Of a DNA stretch of 64,000 nt, positions 30,734-39,589 are shown one piece after another (positions within the stretch are counted from its first letter, which is position 1; each line of letters opens with the position of its first letter). The DNA is from UBA2821 sp902763335. GTDB lineage: Bacteria > Bacillota > Clostridia > Lachnospirales > Lachnospiraceae. Under the pieces are notes generated by a model, which was not told the origin of the DNA, did no database searches, and saw only the letters and a program-made list of their open reading frames with translations. The DNA is taken from NCBI GenBank assembly GCA_052066835.1, contig JBQHRJ010000005.1. One strand, written 5' to 3'. The position numbers and the translations under genes are program-made.

Positions 30734-32719
30734 ATGAACAGAATAAAAGATTTTTTTAAGAATAAAAATAATATTAAAGTCATTTTAGTGTACATTCTGC
30801 TTCCGATATTCATTAATCTTATTATTGAAATATTGAGCAGGAGTTCAGTGATTGATGGAATTAAATACATGTTTACACATCCGATTCCGTTTTTGTGTAA
30901 TGCAATGATTATATTATCGGTACTTATATTTACCGTTCTTGTAAGAAGGCGATTGTTTGGCCTTACGGTATTATCGATTATATGGATAATATGCGGAATA
31001 GTTAATATGGTATTGCTTAACCAGAGGGTTACACCTTTCAATGCATCGGATCTTAAACTTATTGATTCGGCTATTACCATTATCAATAAATACTTCAGCT
31101 CCCTTATGGTTGCAGTTGTTGTAGTCGGTGTGGTTCTGGTAGTTGCACTTATTGTTTTCGTGTTCCTTAAGGTTCCGAAAGTCAAATATAAGATTAACTA
31201 TGTAAGAAATGCAATAGTGGTTGCGGCTGTGATAGTTTTGATGCTTGCTTCAATAAATATATCTATAGACACAGGATTTATGTCTACAGAATTTACAAAT
31301 CTTACTACAGCCTATAATGAATACGGGTTTGTATACTGTTTTATGAATGGACTGGTAAACACGGGAGTAAAGAAACCGTCAGATTATTCACAGGATACAA
31401 TAAATGAAATAGTAGATAAGATTACAACAGAACCGGAGAACACAGGTGAGAAAAAGACTCCTAACATCATATTCATTCAGCTTGAGTCGTTTTTTAACCT
31501 TAATAATGTAAAAGATATTCAGTTATCAGAAAATCCTATACCTTATTTTACGGAGCTGTGTCAAAAATATTCGTCAGGATATTTAAATGTATTTAATGTC
31601 GGATATGGAACATGTAATACTGAATTCGAAGTTATGACAGGAATGAATCTGGATGATTTTGGTCCGGGAGAATTTCCGTACAAAACCATACTTAAGGAAA
31701 CAACATGTGAGAATATTACGTATGATCTTAAGGAAAACGGCTATGCAACTCATGCAATGCACAATAATACAGGAACATTTTATGGAAGAAATGCAGTATT
31801 TAAGAATCTGGGATATGATACATTTACATCTATTGAGTATATGCATGTAAATGAATTCACACCTATGTCGTGGGCGAAGGATAAATTCCTCACACAGGAG
31901 ATTATTGATACATTAAAATCCACAAAGGAACAGGATTACATTTATACAATATCAGTACAGGGACATGGAAGTTATCCGACAGAGCCTATGTATGAAAATC
32001 CAGTTATTAAAGTATCAGGTGTTGATAACGAAGGTCAGAGAAATGCCATAGAATACTATGCAAACGAGATACACGAGATGGATCAGTTTGTAAAGGAACT
32101 CGTAACGGCGCTTGATGAACTTGGTGAGGATACAGTCCTTGTTATGTATGGTGACCATCTTCCGGGACTAGGATTTTCTGATGATGAGCTTGTAAACGGT
32201 TCACAGTATCAGACAACATATGTTATATGGGATAATATAGGACTTGAGAAAAAGGATGAAACCCTTGAGGCATTCCAGCTTTCATCTGAAGTAATGTCAA
32301 GATTAAATATAACAACAGGTGTTATAAACCAGTACCATCAGAAATACAGAGGTACGGAAGAGTATCTTAGTGGACTTCAGAATCTTGAGTACGATATATT
32401 GTATGGAAGAAAATCCGTATATGGCGGAATAAATCCGTATGATCCGAGTGACCTTAAGATGGGAATAAAGGACATCGTCATAAATAAGGTTGAAAAGGAT
32501 GAAGAAGCGGATGATGGAACAGTATATGTAAGAGGAGAGAACTTCACGGAATACAGCGTTGTATATGTGAACGGAGATGAGTACGATACAGAATATATAG
32601 ATGAAAATACATTAAAGATAAAATGTGACAAACTTAAGAGTCTTGATTCATTTATCGTGTCTCAGAAATCAGGAGATACAAAACTGAGTTCAACAAAAGA
32701 ATGTTTGTATTACGAATAA
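30734..32719 (+). CDS. LTA synthase family (sulfatase-fold) membrane protein with C-terminal extension
   Basis: The 661-residue protein has five N-terminal membrane segments (within residues 15-180). An extracellular sulfatase-like domain follows, with the metal site FIQLESF, the nucleophile T293 in GYGTCNTEF and the metal motif MYGDHLPGLG. This is the architecture of lipoteichoic acid synthase, which transfers glycerol phosphate outside the cell. After the catalytic domain there are about 90 extra residues (from about 575) with a beta pattern, including VRGENFTEYSVVYVNG, like an IPT/TIG Ig-type domain. ATG 30734 is 8 bases after AGAAAGG. The exact substrate is not proven by sequence. Confidence 0.88.
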   Translation: MNRIKDFFKNKNNIKVILVYILLPIFINLIIEILSRSSVIDGIKYMFTHPIPFLCNAMIILSVLIFTVLVRRRLFGLTVLSIIWIICGIVNMVLLNQRVTPFNASDLKLIDSAITIINKYFSSLMVAVVVVGVVLVVALIVFVFLKVPKVKYKINYVRNAIVVAAVIVLMLASINISIDTGFMSTEFTNLTTAYNEYGFVYCFMNGLVNTGVKKPSDYSQDTINEIVDKITTEPENTGEKKTPNIIFIQLESFFNLNNVKDIQLSENPIPYFTELCQKYSSGYLNVFNVGYGTCNTEFEVMTGMNLDDFGPGEFPYKTILKETTCENITYDLKENGYATHAMHNNTGTFYGRNAVFKNLGYDTFTSIEYMHVNEFTPMSWAKDKFLTQEIIDTLKSTKEQDYIYTISVQGHGSYPTEPMYENPVIKVSGVDNEGQRNAIEYYANEIHEMDQFVKELVTALDELGEDTVLVMYGDHLPGLGFSDDELVNGSQYQTTYVIWDNIGLEKKDETLEAFQLSSEVMSRLNITTGVINQYHQKYRGTEEYLSGLQNLEYDILYGRKSVYGGINPYDPSDLKMGIKDIVINKVEKDEEADDGTVYVRGENFTEYSVVYVNGDEYDTEYIDENTLKIKCDKLKSLDSFIVSQKSGDTKLSSTKECLYYE

Positions 32720-32738
32720 AATAGTCATAAAATATAAT

Positions 32739-32779
32739 AATCCCTATAGAAATATAATAAGTATATTTCTATAGGGATT
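32739..32779 (+). promoter_or_regulatory. 18-bp perfect hairpin ending 5 bases before a start codon
   Basis: AATCCCTATAGAAATATA (32739-32756) pairs perfectly with TATATTTCTATAGGGATT (32762-32779) around a 5-base loop. It follows the LtaS-like gene by 19 bases and could be its terminator. The descending arm also holds the only ribosome-site-like sequence (AGGGA, 32773-32777) of the next gene, so if it is read through it would block translation. Confidence 0.8.
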
Positions 32780-32784
32780 TGTTT

Positions 32785-34002
32785 ATGTTAAAAAGATTAA
32801 CGGCTTTTGTGTTAATGGCAATAATCAGTATGACCATGGTATCAGGTGGAGTGACGGTGTCTGCAACAACAGATGAAAATGTTCAGGAAAACATGGCAGA
32901 AAATGACGGACTGGGAATTGAGTCAAAGGCGGCAGTACTTATGGAAAAGACAACGGGAAGTGTCCTGTATGAAAAAAATGCAGATGAAAAACTAAGCCCT
33001 GCAAGCATTACAAAGATAATGACCCTTATCCTTATATTTGACAATATTGAGAGTGGAAAGATAAAATTAGAGGATATGGTGACAACGAGTGAATATGCAA
33101 AATCAATGGGTGGTTCACAGGTATTTTTGGAGACAGGAGAACAACAGACAGTAGATACACTGATAAAATGTATAATAGTTGCGTCGGGAAATGATGCCAG
33201 TGTAGCAATGGCAGAACATATTGCGGGAACAGAGGGTGAATTTGTAAAAATGATGAATAAAAGAGCTAAAGAACTTGGCATGAACAGCACAAATTTTGAG
33301 GATTGCTGCGGACTTACGGATTCAACAAATCATTATACAAGTGCAAGGGACGTGGCGATAATGTCAAGAGAGCTTATATCGAAGTATCCCCAGATACATA
33401 ATTATTCAACGATATGGATGGAAAACATAACTCATACAAATGATAAGGGAACGAAAGAATTCGGACTTACCAATACGAATAAACTTTTAAAGCAGTATCA
33501 GTGGACAACGGGACTCAAAACAGGCAGCACATCATTGGCAAAATATTGTGTGAGTGCTACGGCAAAGAAAAACGATATAGAACTGATAGCAGTTATAATG
33601 GCTGCTCCAGATTATAAAATCAGATTTTCAGAAGCAATAAAACTTCTTGAGTACGGATATGGCAAATGTGATTTGTATTCAGATGTTATATCAGGAGAAA
33701 AGGTGTATGTGAAAATAGATGGCGGTGTAAAAGAAAAGGTAAAATGCAGCCCTGAAAGTGATTTTAATTATCTGGGTATGAATGGAGAAAATTTACAGAG
33801 TATAACAAAGAAGATTATAAAAGAAAAAAATGTTAAAGCATCCGTAAAAAAAGGTGATGTGATGGGAAAATATGTTTATTATATTGATGGCAGTGAAATC
33901 GGAAGTACTAATATAATTGCAATGGAAAATGTAAAGAAGATGAAATACACTAACGCGTTTGTAAAGATCGGAAAAAAATTTCTCATTGATATTAAAAAAT
34001 AA
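32785..34002 (+). CDS. Serine D-alanyl-D-alanine carboxypeptidase (PBP5/DacF type)
   Basis: The 405-residue protein has a signal peptide (1-30, ending near VSA). The penicillin-binding motifs are S74-I-T-K77, S134-G-N and K245-T-G. It trims the terminal D-Ala from peptidoglycan side chains outside the membrane. The C-terminal region after about residue 300 is the PBP5_C beta domain. The start at ATG 32785 is required by the signal peptide, yet its ribosome site lies inside the hairpin described at 32739-32779. A second gene of the same family is at 39590. Confidence 0.93.
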   Translation: MLKRLTAFVLMAIISMTMVSGGVTVSATTDENVQENMAENDGLGIESKAAVLMEKTTGSVLYEKNADEKLSPASITKIMTLILIFDNIESGKIKLEDMVTTSEYAKSMGGSQVFLETGEQQTVDTLIKCIIVASGNDASVAMAEHIAGTEGEFVKMMNKRAKELGMNSTNFEDCCGLTDSTNHYTSARDVAIMSRELISKYPQIHNYSTIWMENITHTNDKGTKEFGLTNTNKLLKQYQWTTGLKTGSTSLAKYCVSATAKKNDIELIAVIMAAPDYKIRFSEAIKLLEYGYGKCDLYSDVISGEKVYVKIDGGVKEKVKCSPESDFNYLGMNGENLQSITKKIIKEKNVKASVKKGDVMGKYVYYIDGSEIGSTNIIAMENVKKMKYTNAFVKIGKKFLIDIKK

Positions 34003-34009
34003 AAAATCG

Positions 34010-34038
34010 TTGAAATATCCTATAGAATTATGTAAAAT
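34010..34038 (+). promoter_or_regulatory. Candidate scpAB promoter
   Basis: TTGAAA (34010-34015) and TAAAAT (34033-34038) are 17 bases apart. It lies upstream of the hairpin at 34058-34096, so that hairpin would be in the scpA leader if this promoter is used. Confidence 0.45.
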
Positions 34039-34057
34039 AAAAATAGTGTCAATTCTG

Positions 34058-34096
34058 CAGCGGAAACAGCGTGGTGCTGTTTCTGTTGTGGTTTTT
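34058..34096 (+). terminator. Terminator or attenuator before scpA
   Basis: CAGCGGAAACAGC (34058-34070) pairs with GCTGTTTCTGTTG (34076-34088) through 13 pairs, two of them G-T, followed by TGGTTTTTG. It either ends the carboxypeptidase transcript or attenuates scpAB. Confidence 0.65.
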
Positions 34097-34131
34097 GTAT
34101 AAGCAACGAGGAAAACGGAAAGGGCATATAT

Positions 34132-34872
34132 ATGGAATTAGAGGTTAAGCTGCAGGTGTTTGAGGGCCCGTTAGACTTACTTTTACACCTTATAGATAAA
34201 AATAAGATAAACATATATGATATCAATATTGTGGAAATAACTGCTCAGTACATGGAATACATAAGCATGATGCAGACCCATGATCTGGAGGTCGTCAGTG
34301 AATTTATGGTTATGGCGGCGACTCTTCTTGATATTAAGGCTAAGATGCTTCTGCCGAGAGAAGTGAATGAAGAAGGGGAGGAAGAAGATCCGAGACGTGA
34401 ACTTGTGGAGCAACTTCTTGAATATAAGATGTACAAGTATGCATCCTATGAACTCAGAGACAGATATACATATGCGGAAAGAAGTTTTTACAGAAAAGAA
34501 AGCCTTCCAAAGGAAGTTAAGCAGTACGAACCACCGTTGGATATAGAGGCATTACTTGATGGGCTTACACTCAGCAGGCTTAACAGTATTTTTAGGGATG
34601 TCATGAAACGCCAGAGTGATAAGATAGATCCGATAAGAAGTAAATTTGGCAGGATAGAGAAAGAAGAGGTAAATCTTTCGGACAAGATGGATTATATTGA
34701 AGATATATTAAAGAACGGAGAACCGCTGAGCTTCTTTTCACTTCTTGAATCACAAAAGTCTAAAATGCATGTTATTGTAAGTTTTCTGGCAGTTCTTGAA
34801 CTGATGAAGGTTGGAAAGATTGTGATTATTCAGGAAAATGTGTTTGATGATATTATAATAAATGCGGTCTGA
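34132..34872 (+). CDS. scpA: Segregation and condensation protein A
   Basis: The 246-residue kleisin begins with the family signature VKLQVFEGPLDLLLHLIDKNKINIYDI and ends with a winged-helix part that binds the SMC head. With ScpB and SMC it forms the chromosome condensation complex. GGAAAGGG lies 9 bases before the ATG. scpB follows after 32 bases, as is normal. The length matches the family. Confidence 0.97.
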   Translation: MELEVKLQVFEGPLDLLLHLIDKNKINIYDINIVEITAQYMEYISMMQTHDLEVVSEFMVMAATLLDIKAKMLLPREVNEEGEEEDPRRELVEQLLEYKMYKYASYELRDRYTYAERSFYRKESLPKEVKQYEPPLDIEALLDGLTLSRLNSIFRDVMKRQSDKIDPIRSKFGRIEKEEVNLSDKMDYIEDILKNGEPLSFFSLLESQKSKMHVIVSFLAVLELMKVGKIVIIQENVFDDIIINAV

Positions 34873-34904
34873 ATATTTAAATGTATAGTGAAATGGAGAA
34901 ATGT

Positions 34905-35486
34905 ATGAACAAAAACAGTGAGATAGAAAAAACAGAGTCGGCCATAGAAGCAATTCTGTTTACTATGGGTAACTCTGTGGAAATAGGTAAAATTGCCACG
35001 GCTATAGATCATGACGAAGATACAACAAGAAAAATTATTCACAATATGATGGACAGGTATTCTGAGCAACACAGGGGGATAAAAATTGTTGAGCTTGACA
35101 ATGCATTTCAGATGTGCACGAATCCGGAATATTATGAACAGCTTATAAAGGTAGCATCCCAGCCTAAGAAACAGGTTCTTACGGATGTATTGCTTGAAAC
35201 ACTGTCAATAATTGCATACAAACAGCCTATCACCCGAATAGAGATAGAAAAGATAAGAGGTGTTAAGTGTGATCATGCGGTAAATAAGCTTGTAGAGTAT
35301 AATCTTGTTATGGAGGTTGGCAGGCTTGATGCGCCCGGAAGACCTATACTTTTCGGTACATCAGAAGAATTTTTAAGACAGTTTGGCATCAGTTCACTTG
35401 AGGATTTACCGATTATCAATAAAGCTAAAGAAGAAGAGTTTAAGCTTGAGGCAGAAGAGGAGGCACAGCTTAAGCTGGATATCTGA
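34905..35486 (+). CDS. scpB: Segregation and condensation protein B
   Basis: The 193-residue protein has the two winged-helix domains of ScpB, recognised by IEAILFTMGNSVEIGKIA, then LLETLSIIAYKQPITRIEIEKIRGVKCD and GRLDAPGRPILFGTSEEFLRQF. It dimerises and binds ScpA. The C-terminus is a short Glu-rich tail. ATG 34905 is preceded by GGAG at a good distance, while ATG 34881 is not. Confidence 0.96.
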   Translation: MNKNSEIEKTESAIEAILFTMGNSVEIGKIATAIDHDEDTTRKIIHNMMDRYSEQHRGIKIVELDNAFQMCTNPEYYEQLIKVASQPKKQVLTDVLLETLSIIAYKQPITRIEIEKIRGVKCDHAVNKLVEYNLVMEVGRLDAPGRPILFGTSEEFLRQFGISSLEDLPIINKAKEEEFKLEAEEEAQLKLDI

Positions 35487-35855
35487 TGAAAGTGTAAAAA
35501 TGTACAAATATTAAAGTGAAAATACACAAAAAATTCTTATAAATTGGAAGTAAGCTGAAAATTGGAAAATATAGAATTGGTACAATTATGCAAAATGCAC
35601 AAAAAATGTGGTTTTTTTATGACGAATAATATTGACAATACTATTTCAGAATGATATACTACATTTGAAATAAAAGCAGTATAATTGTAAGAGTTTATGG
35701 GAATAATTACTAAGTTATTGTTATGACAGAATTGCTTTTGTTGTTAATATTAACTAGAATTATTTGCCATAAAGGAATTTAAGCTTTTGTTGCAAAATTA
35801 ATGTAAAAAGTAAGAGCTGAATATAAGTCTGCGGCTCGGAAAGGTATGAACAATT
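35487..35855 (+). other. 369-base AT-rich gap with importer leader
   Basis: After scpB there is no strong terminator; CACA-AAAAA-TGTG near 35599 followed by a T run is the only weak candidate. The consensus promoter at 35632-35660 gives a leader of about 190 bases before the binding-protein gene. Within it, GTTAATATTAAC (35743-35754) is a perfect 12-bp palindrome. No small gene or known riboswitch was recognised. Confidence 0.5.
35632..35660 (+). promoter_or_regulatory. Consensus promoter of the sugar importer operon
   Basis: A perfect TTGACA (35632-35637) and TATACT (35655-35660) are separated by 17 bases, which predicts strong expression. No cre site with a central CG was found near it. 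Confidence 0.82.
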
Positions 35856-37136
35856 ATGAAAAAAAGAATTATGGCAGTTGCATTAGTTGTAACTATGGCA
35901 GCGACAGCGTTCACAGGATGCGGTAAGAGTAAGACTTCATCAGGCAATGCTGTAGAAGTGAAGGATTTTGATCCTGGTATCGAAATTGATACAAAATCAA
36001 AAATTGAGTTAACAGTATGGGAGTCTACAGGTGGACCTGATGAATTCATCAAGGCAGCAGGAGAGTCATTCACAAAACTTTATCCAAACATTACTATTAA
36101 GTATGTAAACGTAGAGTCAGCTGATGCACAGACAAAGATTGCATTGGACGGACCTGGTGGAAACGGACCTGACCTCTTTGCAGCAGCACATAATATCATG
36201 GGTGCTTTAGTAGCAGGTGGATATGTTTCAGAAGTTCCGGCAGGAGTTGACGAGACAGTTAAGAAGAACGTTATCGAAAGTGCTTCACAGGGTGCTACAT
36301 TAGACGGAAAAATGTATGGATATCCTGTTTCAGTTGAGACATATGCATTATTCTACAACAAAGACATTGTAGACGAAGCTGATGTTCCAAAGACAATGGA
36401 TGATTTATTAACATACATCGACGGATTCGATAAAAAAGATGTAAATCCATTCGTATTTGATGCAGGAAATGCATACTACAGTGTATTATTTACAAACACA
36501 GATGATAATCACCTTTATGGAATGAACGGTGATGATATCACTCAGACATGCATGAACACAGACGAAGCTGTTAAACAGATGCAGACATTCGTAAAACTTT
36601 CTAAGGCAGTAAATATGCCAACAGAGGATATCTCTACAAAATATTGTGATGCTATGTTCCTTGAAGGAAAAGCAGCTATGACAATTACAGGTGCATGGAA
36701 CATTAAGACATTTGAGGAGTCTGGAATCAACTTCGGTATTACAACTATACCAAGTCTTCCTGATACAGATCATCCTGCAATTACATTCCAGGGTGTAAGA
36801 TGTATGTATGCTTCAGCATTCTCAAATCATCCAAATGAAGCAGCAGCATTTGCTGAGTTCCTTACAACACCTGAGATGCAGAAACTTCGTTATGATTTAA
36901 CAACAACATTACCTGCAGCTGATATCGAAGTAGATGATGAGAAGGGATACATTGCAGGAATGAATGAGCAGCTTAAGTATTCTTACCCAATGCCAAATAT
37001 CTCACAGGCAAGTTTGTTCTGGAGTGCGTTTGCTTCAGCATATGCTAATATCTGGAATGGTGAAGTTGGCAATGACGATGCGTCAGTTTTATCAGAATTA
37101 GATAAAGCAAACCAGACAGCAACAAAGAAAGGCTAA
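35856..37136 (+). CDS. Sugar ABC transporter substrate-binding lipoprotein (MalE-like)
   Basis: The 426-residue lipoprotein has a signal peptide with the lipobox TAFTGC, so Cys 21 or so is lipidated. Family 1 solute-binding features follow: ELTVWESTGGPDEFIKAAG, GPDLFAAAHN, YGYPVSVETYALFYNKDI and a C-terminal FAEFLTTPEMQ helix. It resembles maltodextrin-binding proteins, and the MalF/MalG-type permeases behind it fit that, but the sugar is not certain. GGAAAGG precedes the ATG. Codons are the A/T-poorer set expected of an abundant protein. Confidence 0.92.
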   Translation: MKKRIMAVALVVTMAATAFTGCGKSKTSSGNAVEVKDFDPGIEIDTKSKIELTVWESTGGPDEFIKAAGESFTKLYPNITIKYVNVESADAQTKIALDGPGGNGPDLFAAAHNIMGALVAGGYVSEVPAGVDETVKKNVIESASQGATLDGKMYGYPVSVETYALFYNKDIVDEADVPKTMDDLLTYIDGFDKKDVNPFVFDAGNAYYSVLFTNTDDNHLYGMNGDDITQTCMNTDEAVKQMQTFVKLSKAVNMPTEDISTKYCDAMFLEGKAAMTITGAWNIKTFEESGINFGITTIPSLPDTDHPAITFQGVRCMYASAFSNHPNEAAAFAEFLTTPEMQKLRYDLTTTLPAADIEVDDEKGYIAGMNEQLKYSYPMPNISQASLFWSAFASAYANIWNGEVGNDDASVLSELDKANQTATKKG

Positions 37137-37147
37137 TATAGTTAATA

Positions 37148-37175
37148 TCATTGACCGGCTTAAACCGGTCAATGA
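37148..37175 (+). promoter_or_regulatory. Hairpin between binding protein and permease genes
   Basis: TCATTGACCGG and CCGGTCAATGA form a perfect 11-bp stem with a 6-base loop. It is followed by A and not T residues, so it is not a terminator. Such hairpins often protect the upstream message, letting the binding protein be made in excess over the permeases. Confidence 0.75.
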
Positions 37176-37209
37176 AAAAATAAACAAATTTAGAAAGTCA
37201 GGTGAGGTT

Positions 37210-38532
37210 ATGGGAACATCTTTAGCTACAGATGGTTCTGATAAGAAAAAAGTAATGCTTACTTCTATACTGTTTATGGGCCTCGGACATATTATTCATT
37301 TAAAACAGTGGGTTAAGGGTATATTCTTTGCTATTATAGAAGTAATATTTTTATGTTTTATTCCGTTTTTCATAACAAAATTGGATGATTTGGTACATAT
37401 TGGTAAAGATCAGTCTATGATACCGGTTGCAGAGAGACAGATGTCAACATTCATGTTAATTGATGGTATTATAGCACTTGCATTTATAGCAATTTTTATT
37501 GTTATATATGTATTATCAGTTAAAAGTGCATTAGCTGATTACAGAGAGTACTGCATTTCTGGAAAATTTGCTGATAACAGAGATGCTACAAAAGGAATTT
37601 TAGGAAAAGCTTTCCCTATCGTTGGTCTTGCACCTGCGTTAATCCTTATTGTATTCTTCGTTATTGTTCCGTTGGTATTCTCAATAACAGCAGGATTTAC
37701 AAACTGGTCTAATCCGGACCATATCCCACCGGGAAGTTCAGTAAACTGGGTTGGACTTGAGAACTACATCGGCATGTTCGGTGGAGAAGCAGAGTGGTCA
37801 TCAGCATTCTTACGTGTTGCCGGATGGACACTTATCTGGGGATTCTGTGCTACATTCACTAACTACTTTGGTGGAATGATTATGGCAGTTATCTTCAATC
37901 AGACAAAGTTAAAAATAGCTCCTGTTTTCAGAGCAATTTTCATTTTACCATATGCTATTCCTAATATCCTTAGTATGATGGTATGGAAGAATCTTTTGAA
38001 TGGATCTTCAGGTACAGTAAACAGAACACTTGAGGCAATGGGTCTTATAAATGATGCTATTCCTTGGTTGTCTGACGTAAACTATGCAAGAATGACTTGT
38101 GTACTTGTAAACTTATGGGCAGGTTTCCCATATTTCATGATGCTTATTGCAGGTCAGATGACAGCTATATCTACAGATATATTTGAAGCGGCAGCTATCG
38201 ATGGAGCTAATAAGTTCCAGATATTCAAGAGTATTACATTACCAATGGTATTATACCAAACAGTACCTTTGATTATCATGTCATTTACACATAATGTAAA
38301 TAACTTCGGTGTTATCTACTTCTTAACAGGTGGTGCACCAAACGTTGCGTCATCAACAACAACAAAAGCGGGTGGTACGGATATCGTCGTAACATGGATT
38401 TACAAACTGACTATGGACGATATGAACTACAAGAACGCATCAGTACTTGCCATGTTCGTATTTATAGTACTTGCACCATTTGCTATATTTAACTTTATGA
38501 ATACTAAATCGTTTAAGGAGGGTGAATTATAA
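37210..38532 (+). CDS. Sugar ABC transporter permease, MalF-like
   Basis: The 440-residue protein has an N-terminal extension with two to three membrane segments (about 15-105). The six-segment permease core follows, with the EAA loop EAAAIDGANKFQIFKSITLP that contacts the ATPase. FILPYAIPNILSMMVWKNLL is typical of MalF. GGTGAGG precedes the ATG. It overlaps the next permease gene by one base (TAATG). No ATPase gene is in this operon, so a shared MsmK/MalK-like ATPase encoded elsewhere must energise it. Confidence 0.93.
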   Translation: MGTSLATDGSDKKKVMLTSILFMGLGHIIHLKQWVKGIFFAIIEVIFLCFIPFFITKLDDLVHIGKDQSMIPVAERQMSTFMLIDGIIALAFIAIFIVIYVLSVKSALADYREYCISGKFADNRDATKGILGKAFPIVGLAPALILIVFFVIVPLVFSITAGFTNWSNPDHIPPGSSVNWVGLENYIGMFGGEAEWSSAFLRVAGWTLIWGFCATFTNYFGGMIMAVIFNQTKLKIAPVFRAIFILPYAIPNILSMMVWKNLLNGSSGTVNRTLEAMGLINDAIPWLSDVNYARMTCVLVNLWAGFPYFMMLIAGQMTAISTDIFEAAAIDGANKFQIFKSITLPMVLYQTVPLIIMSFTHNVNNFGVIYFLTGGAPNVASSTTTKAGGTDIVVTWIYKLTMDDMNYKNASVLAMFVFIVLAPFAIFNFMNTKSFKEGEL

Positions 38533-39371
38533 TGAAAAAAAGTTCAAAAGCTACAGCTTTAACAGTGCTGGTAGTTGTATTTTTACTCCTTGTTACGTTT
38601 ATAGTATTATACCCTATCGTGTTCGTTATAAGTGCAGCATTTGCACCGGGTAATACAGCAACAGGTCTTTCTATAATACCTTTTGCACAGGGATTTACTA
38701 CTGAGCATTTTTCATACTTGTTTAATGAGACAAACTTTGTATTATGGTTCCAGAACACACTTATTATAGCTATCTGCACAAGTGCAGCATCTATAGTTGT
38801 ATGTTCGTTATCAGCATATGTTTTCTCAAGATTTAGATTTGCACTTAAGAAGGCAATGCTTATGTCATTGCTTATATTACAGATTTTCCCATCTTTCGTT
38901 GGAATGATAGCTATCTATGTTATCATCAACAGAATGGGTGCTTATAACCAGTTATGGGGTCTTGTACTTGTTTATGTTGCAGGTAACGTACCTTATAATA
39001 CATGGCTTGTTAAGAGTTATCTGGATACTATTCCTAAGAGTCTTGACGAAGCAGCCAGAATCGATGGAGCTAACCACCTTACAATTTTCGCACGAGTTAT
39101 AATGCCAATTGCAAGACCAATCGTTATCTTCCTTGCAATTACAACATTTACAGGTCCGTGGATGGACTGGATTTTCCCGAAACTTGTATTAGGTGAAAAT
39201 GAGAAGCAGACATTAGCACTTGGACTTTTCAGCTTTGTTACAGATAGAAAAGACCAGTTCACAACATTTGCAGCAGGAGCATTACTTATCGCAATTCCTT
39301 TCGTATTCTTCTTTGTAATAACACAGAAGGCACAGACAGAAGGTCTTGGAGCTGCAGCTGTTAAGGAATAA
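38532..39371 (+). CDS. Sugar ABC transporter permease, MalG-like
   Basis: The 279-residue protein has six membrane segments and the EAA loop EAARIDGANHLTIFARVIMP. The ending (FVITQKAQTEGLGAAAVKE) resembles that of MalG. It pairs with the MalF-like protein to form the membrane channel. Translation is coupled to the preceding gene. A terminator-like hairpin follows at 39391-39432. Confidence 0.94.
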   Translation: MKKSSKATALTVLVVVFLLLVTFIVLYPIVFVISAAFAPGNTATGLSIIPFAQGFTTEHFSYLFNETNFVLWFQNTLIIAICTSAASIVVCSLSAYVFSRFRFALKKAMLMSLLILQIFPSFVGMIAIYVIINRMGAYNQLWGLVLVYVAGNVPYNTWLVKSYLDTIPKSLDEAARIDGANHLTIFARVIMPIARPIVIFLAITTFTGPWMDWIFPKLVLGENEKQTLALGLFSFVTDRKDQFTTFAAGALLIAIPFVFFFVITQKAQTEGLGAAAVKE

Positions 39372-39390
39372 TATAATAATCTGATTATTA

Positions 39391-39432
39391 GGAGAGGCAC
39401 TATGGCGTGTGAGCTATGGTGTCTCTTTTTTT
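39391..39432 (+). terminator. Terminator after the importer operon
   Basis: GGAGAGGCAC pairs imperfectly with GTGTCTCT and is followed by a run of seven T. Confidence 0.7.
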
Positions 39433-39450
39433 GTTATGTGACAGTATGTT

Positions 39451-39520
39451 TATATGATTCGGGGGTCAAAAGGGTGCTTGGCTAGTCCTCGTAGGGGCTT
39501 TTGACCCTGAATCTTATATA
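39451..39520 (-). repeat. Palindromic repeat element, internally deleted copy (70 bp)
   Basis: The ends TATATGATTCGGGGGTCAAA and the complement of ACCCTGAATCTTATATA match the terminal repeat of the copy at 5649-5779. The inner left GGTGC is joined directly to the TTGGCTAGTCC arm, as if the middle had been lost between two TGC sequences. The orientation is opposite to the copy at 5649. Confidence 0.75.
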
Positions 39521-39523
39521 AAA

Positions 39524-39551
39524 TTGTGAAAGTCTTTTTTTTTGATATATA
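39524..39551 (+). promoter_or_regulatory. Candidate promoter of the second carboxypeptidase
   Basis: TTGTGA (39524-39529) and TATATA (39546-39551) are 16 bases apart, right after the repeat element. Confidence 0.4.
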
Positions 39552-39589
39552 CATAGAATTATAGAAAGAGATTTTTTGTGGGGGGAGAA

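Noticed and set aside
35743..35754. GTTAATATTAAC as a catabolite control (cre) site
   Set aside because: It lacks the central CG and flanking TG/CA of cre sites; kept only as an unexplained palindrome.
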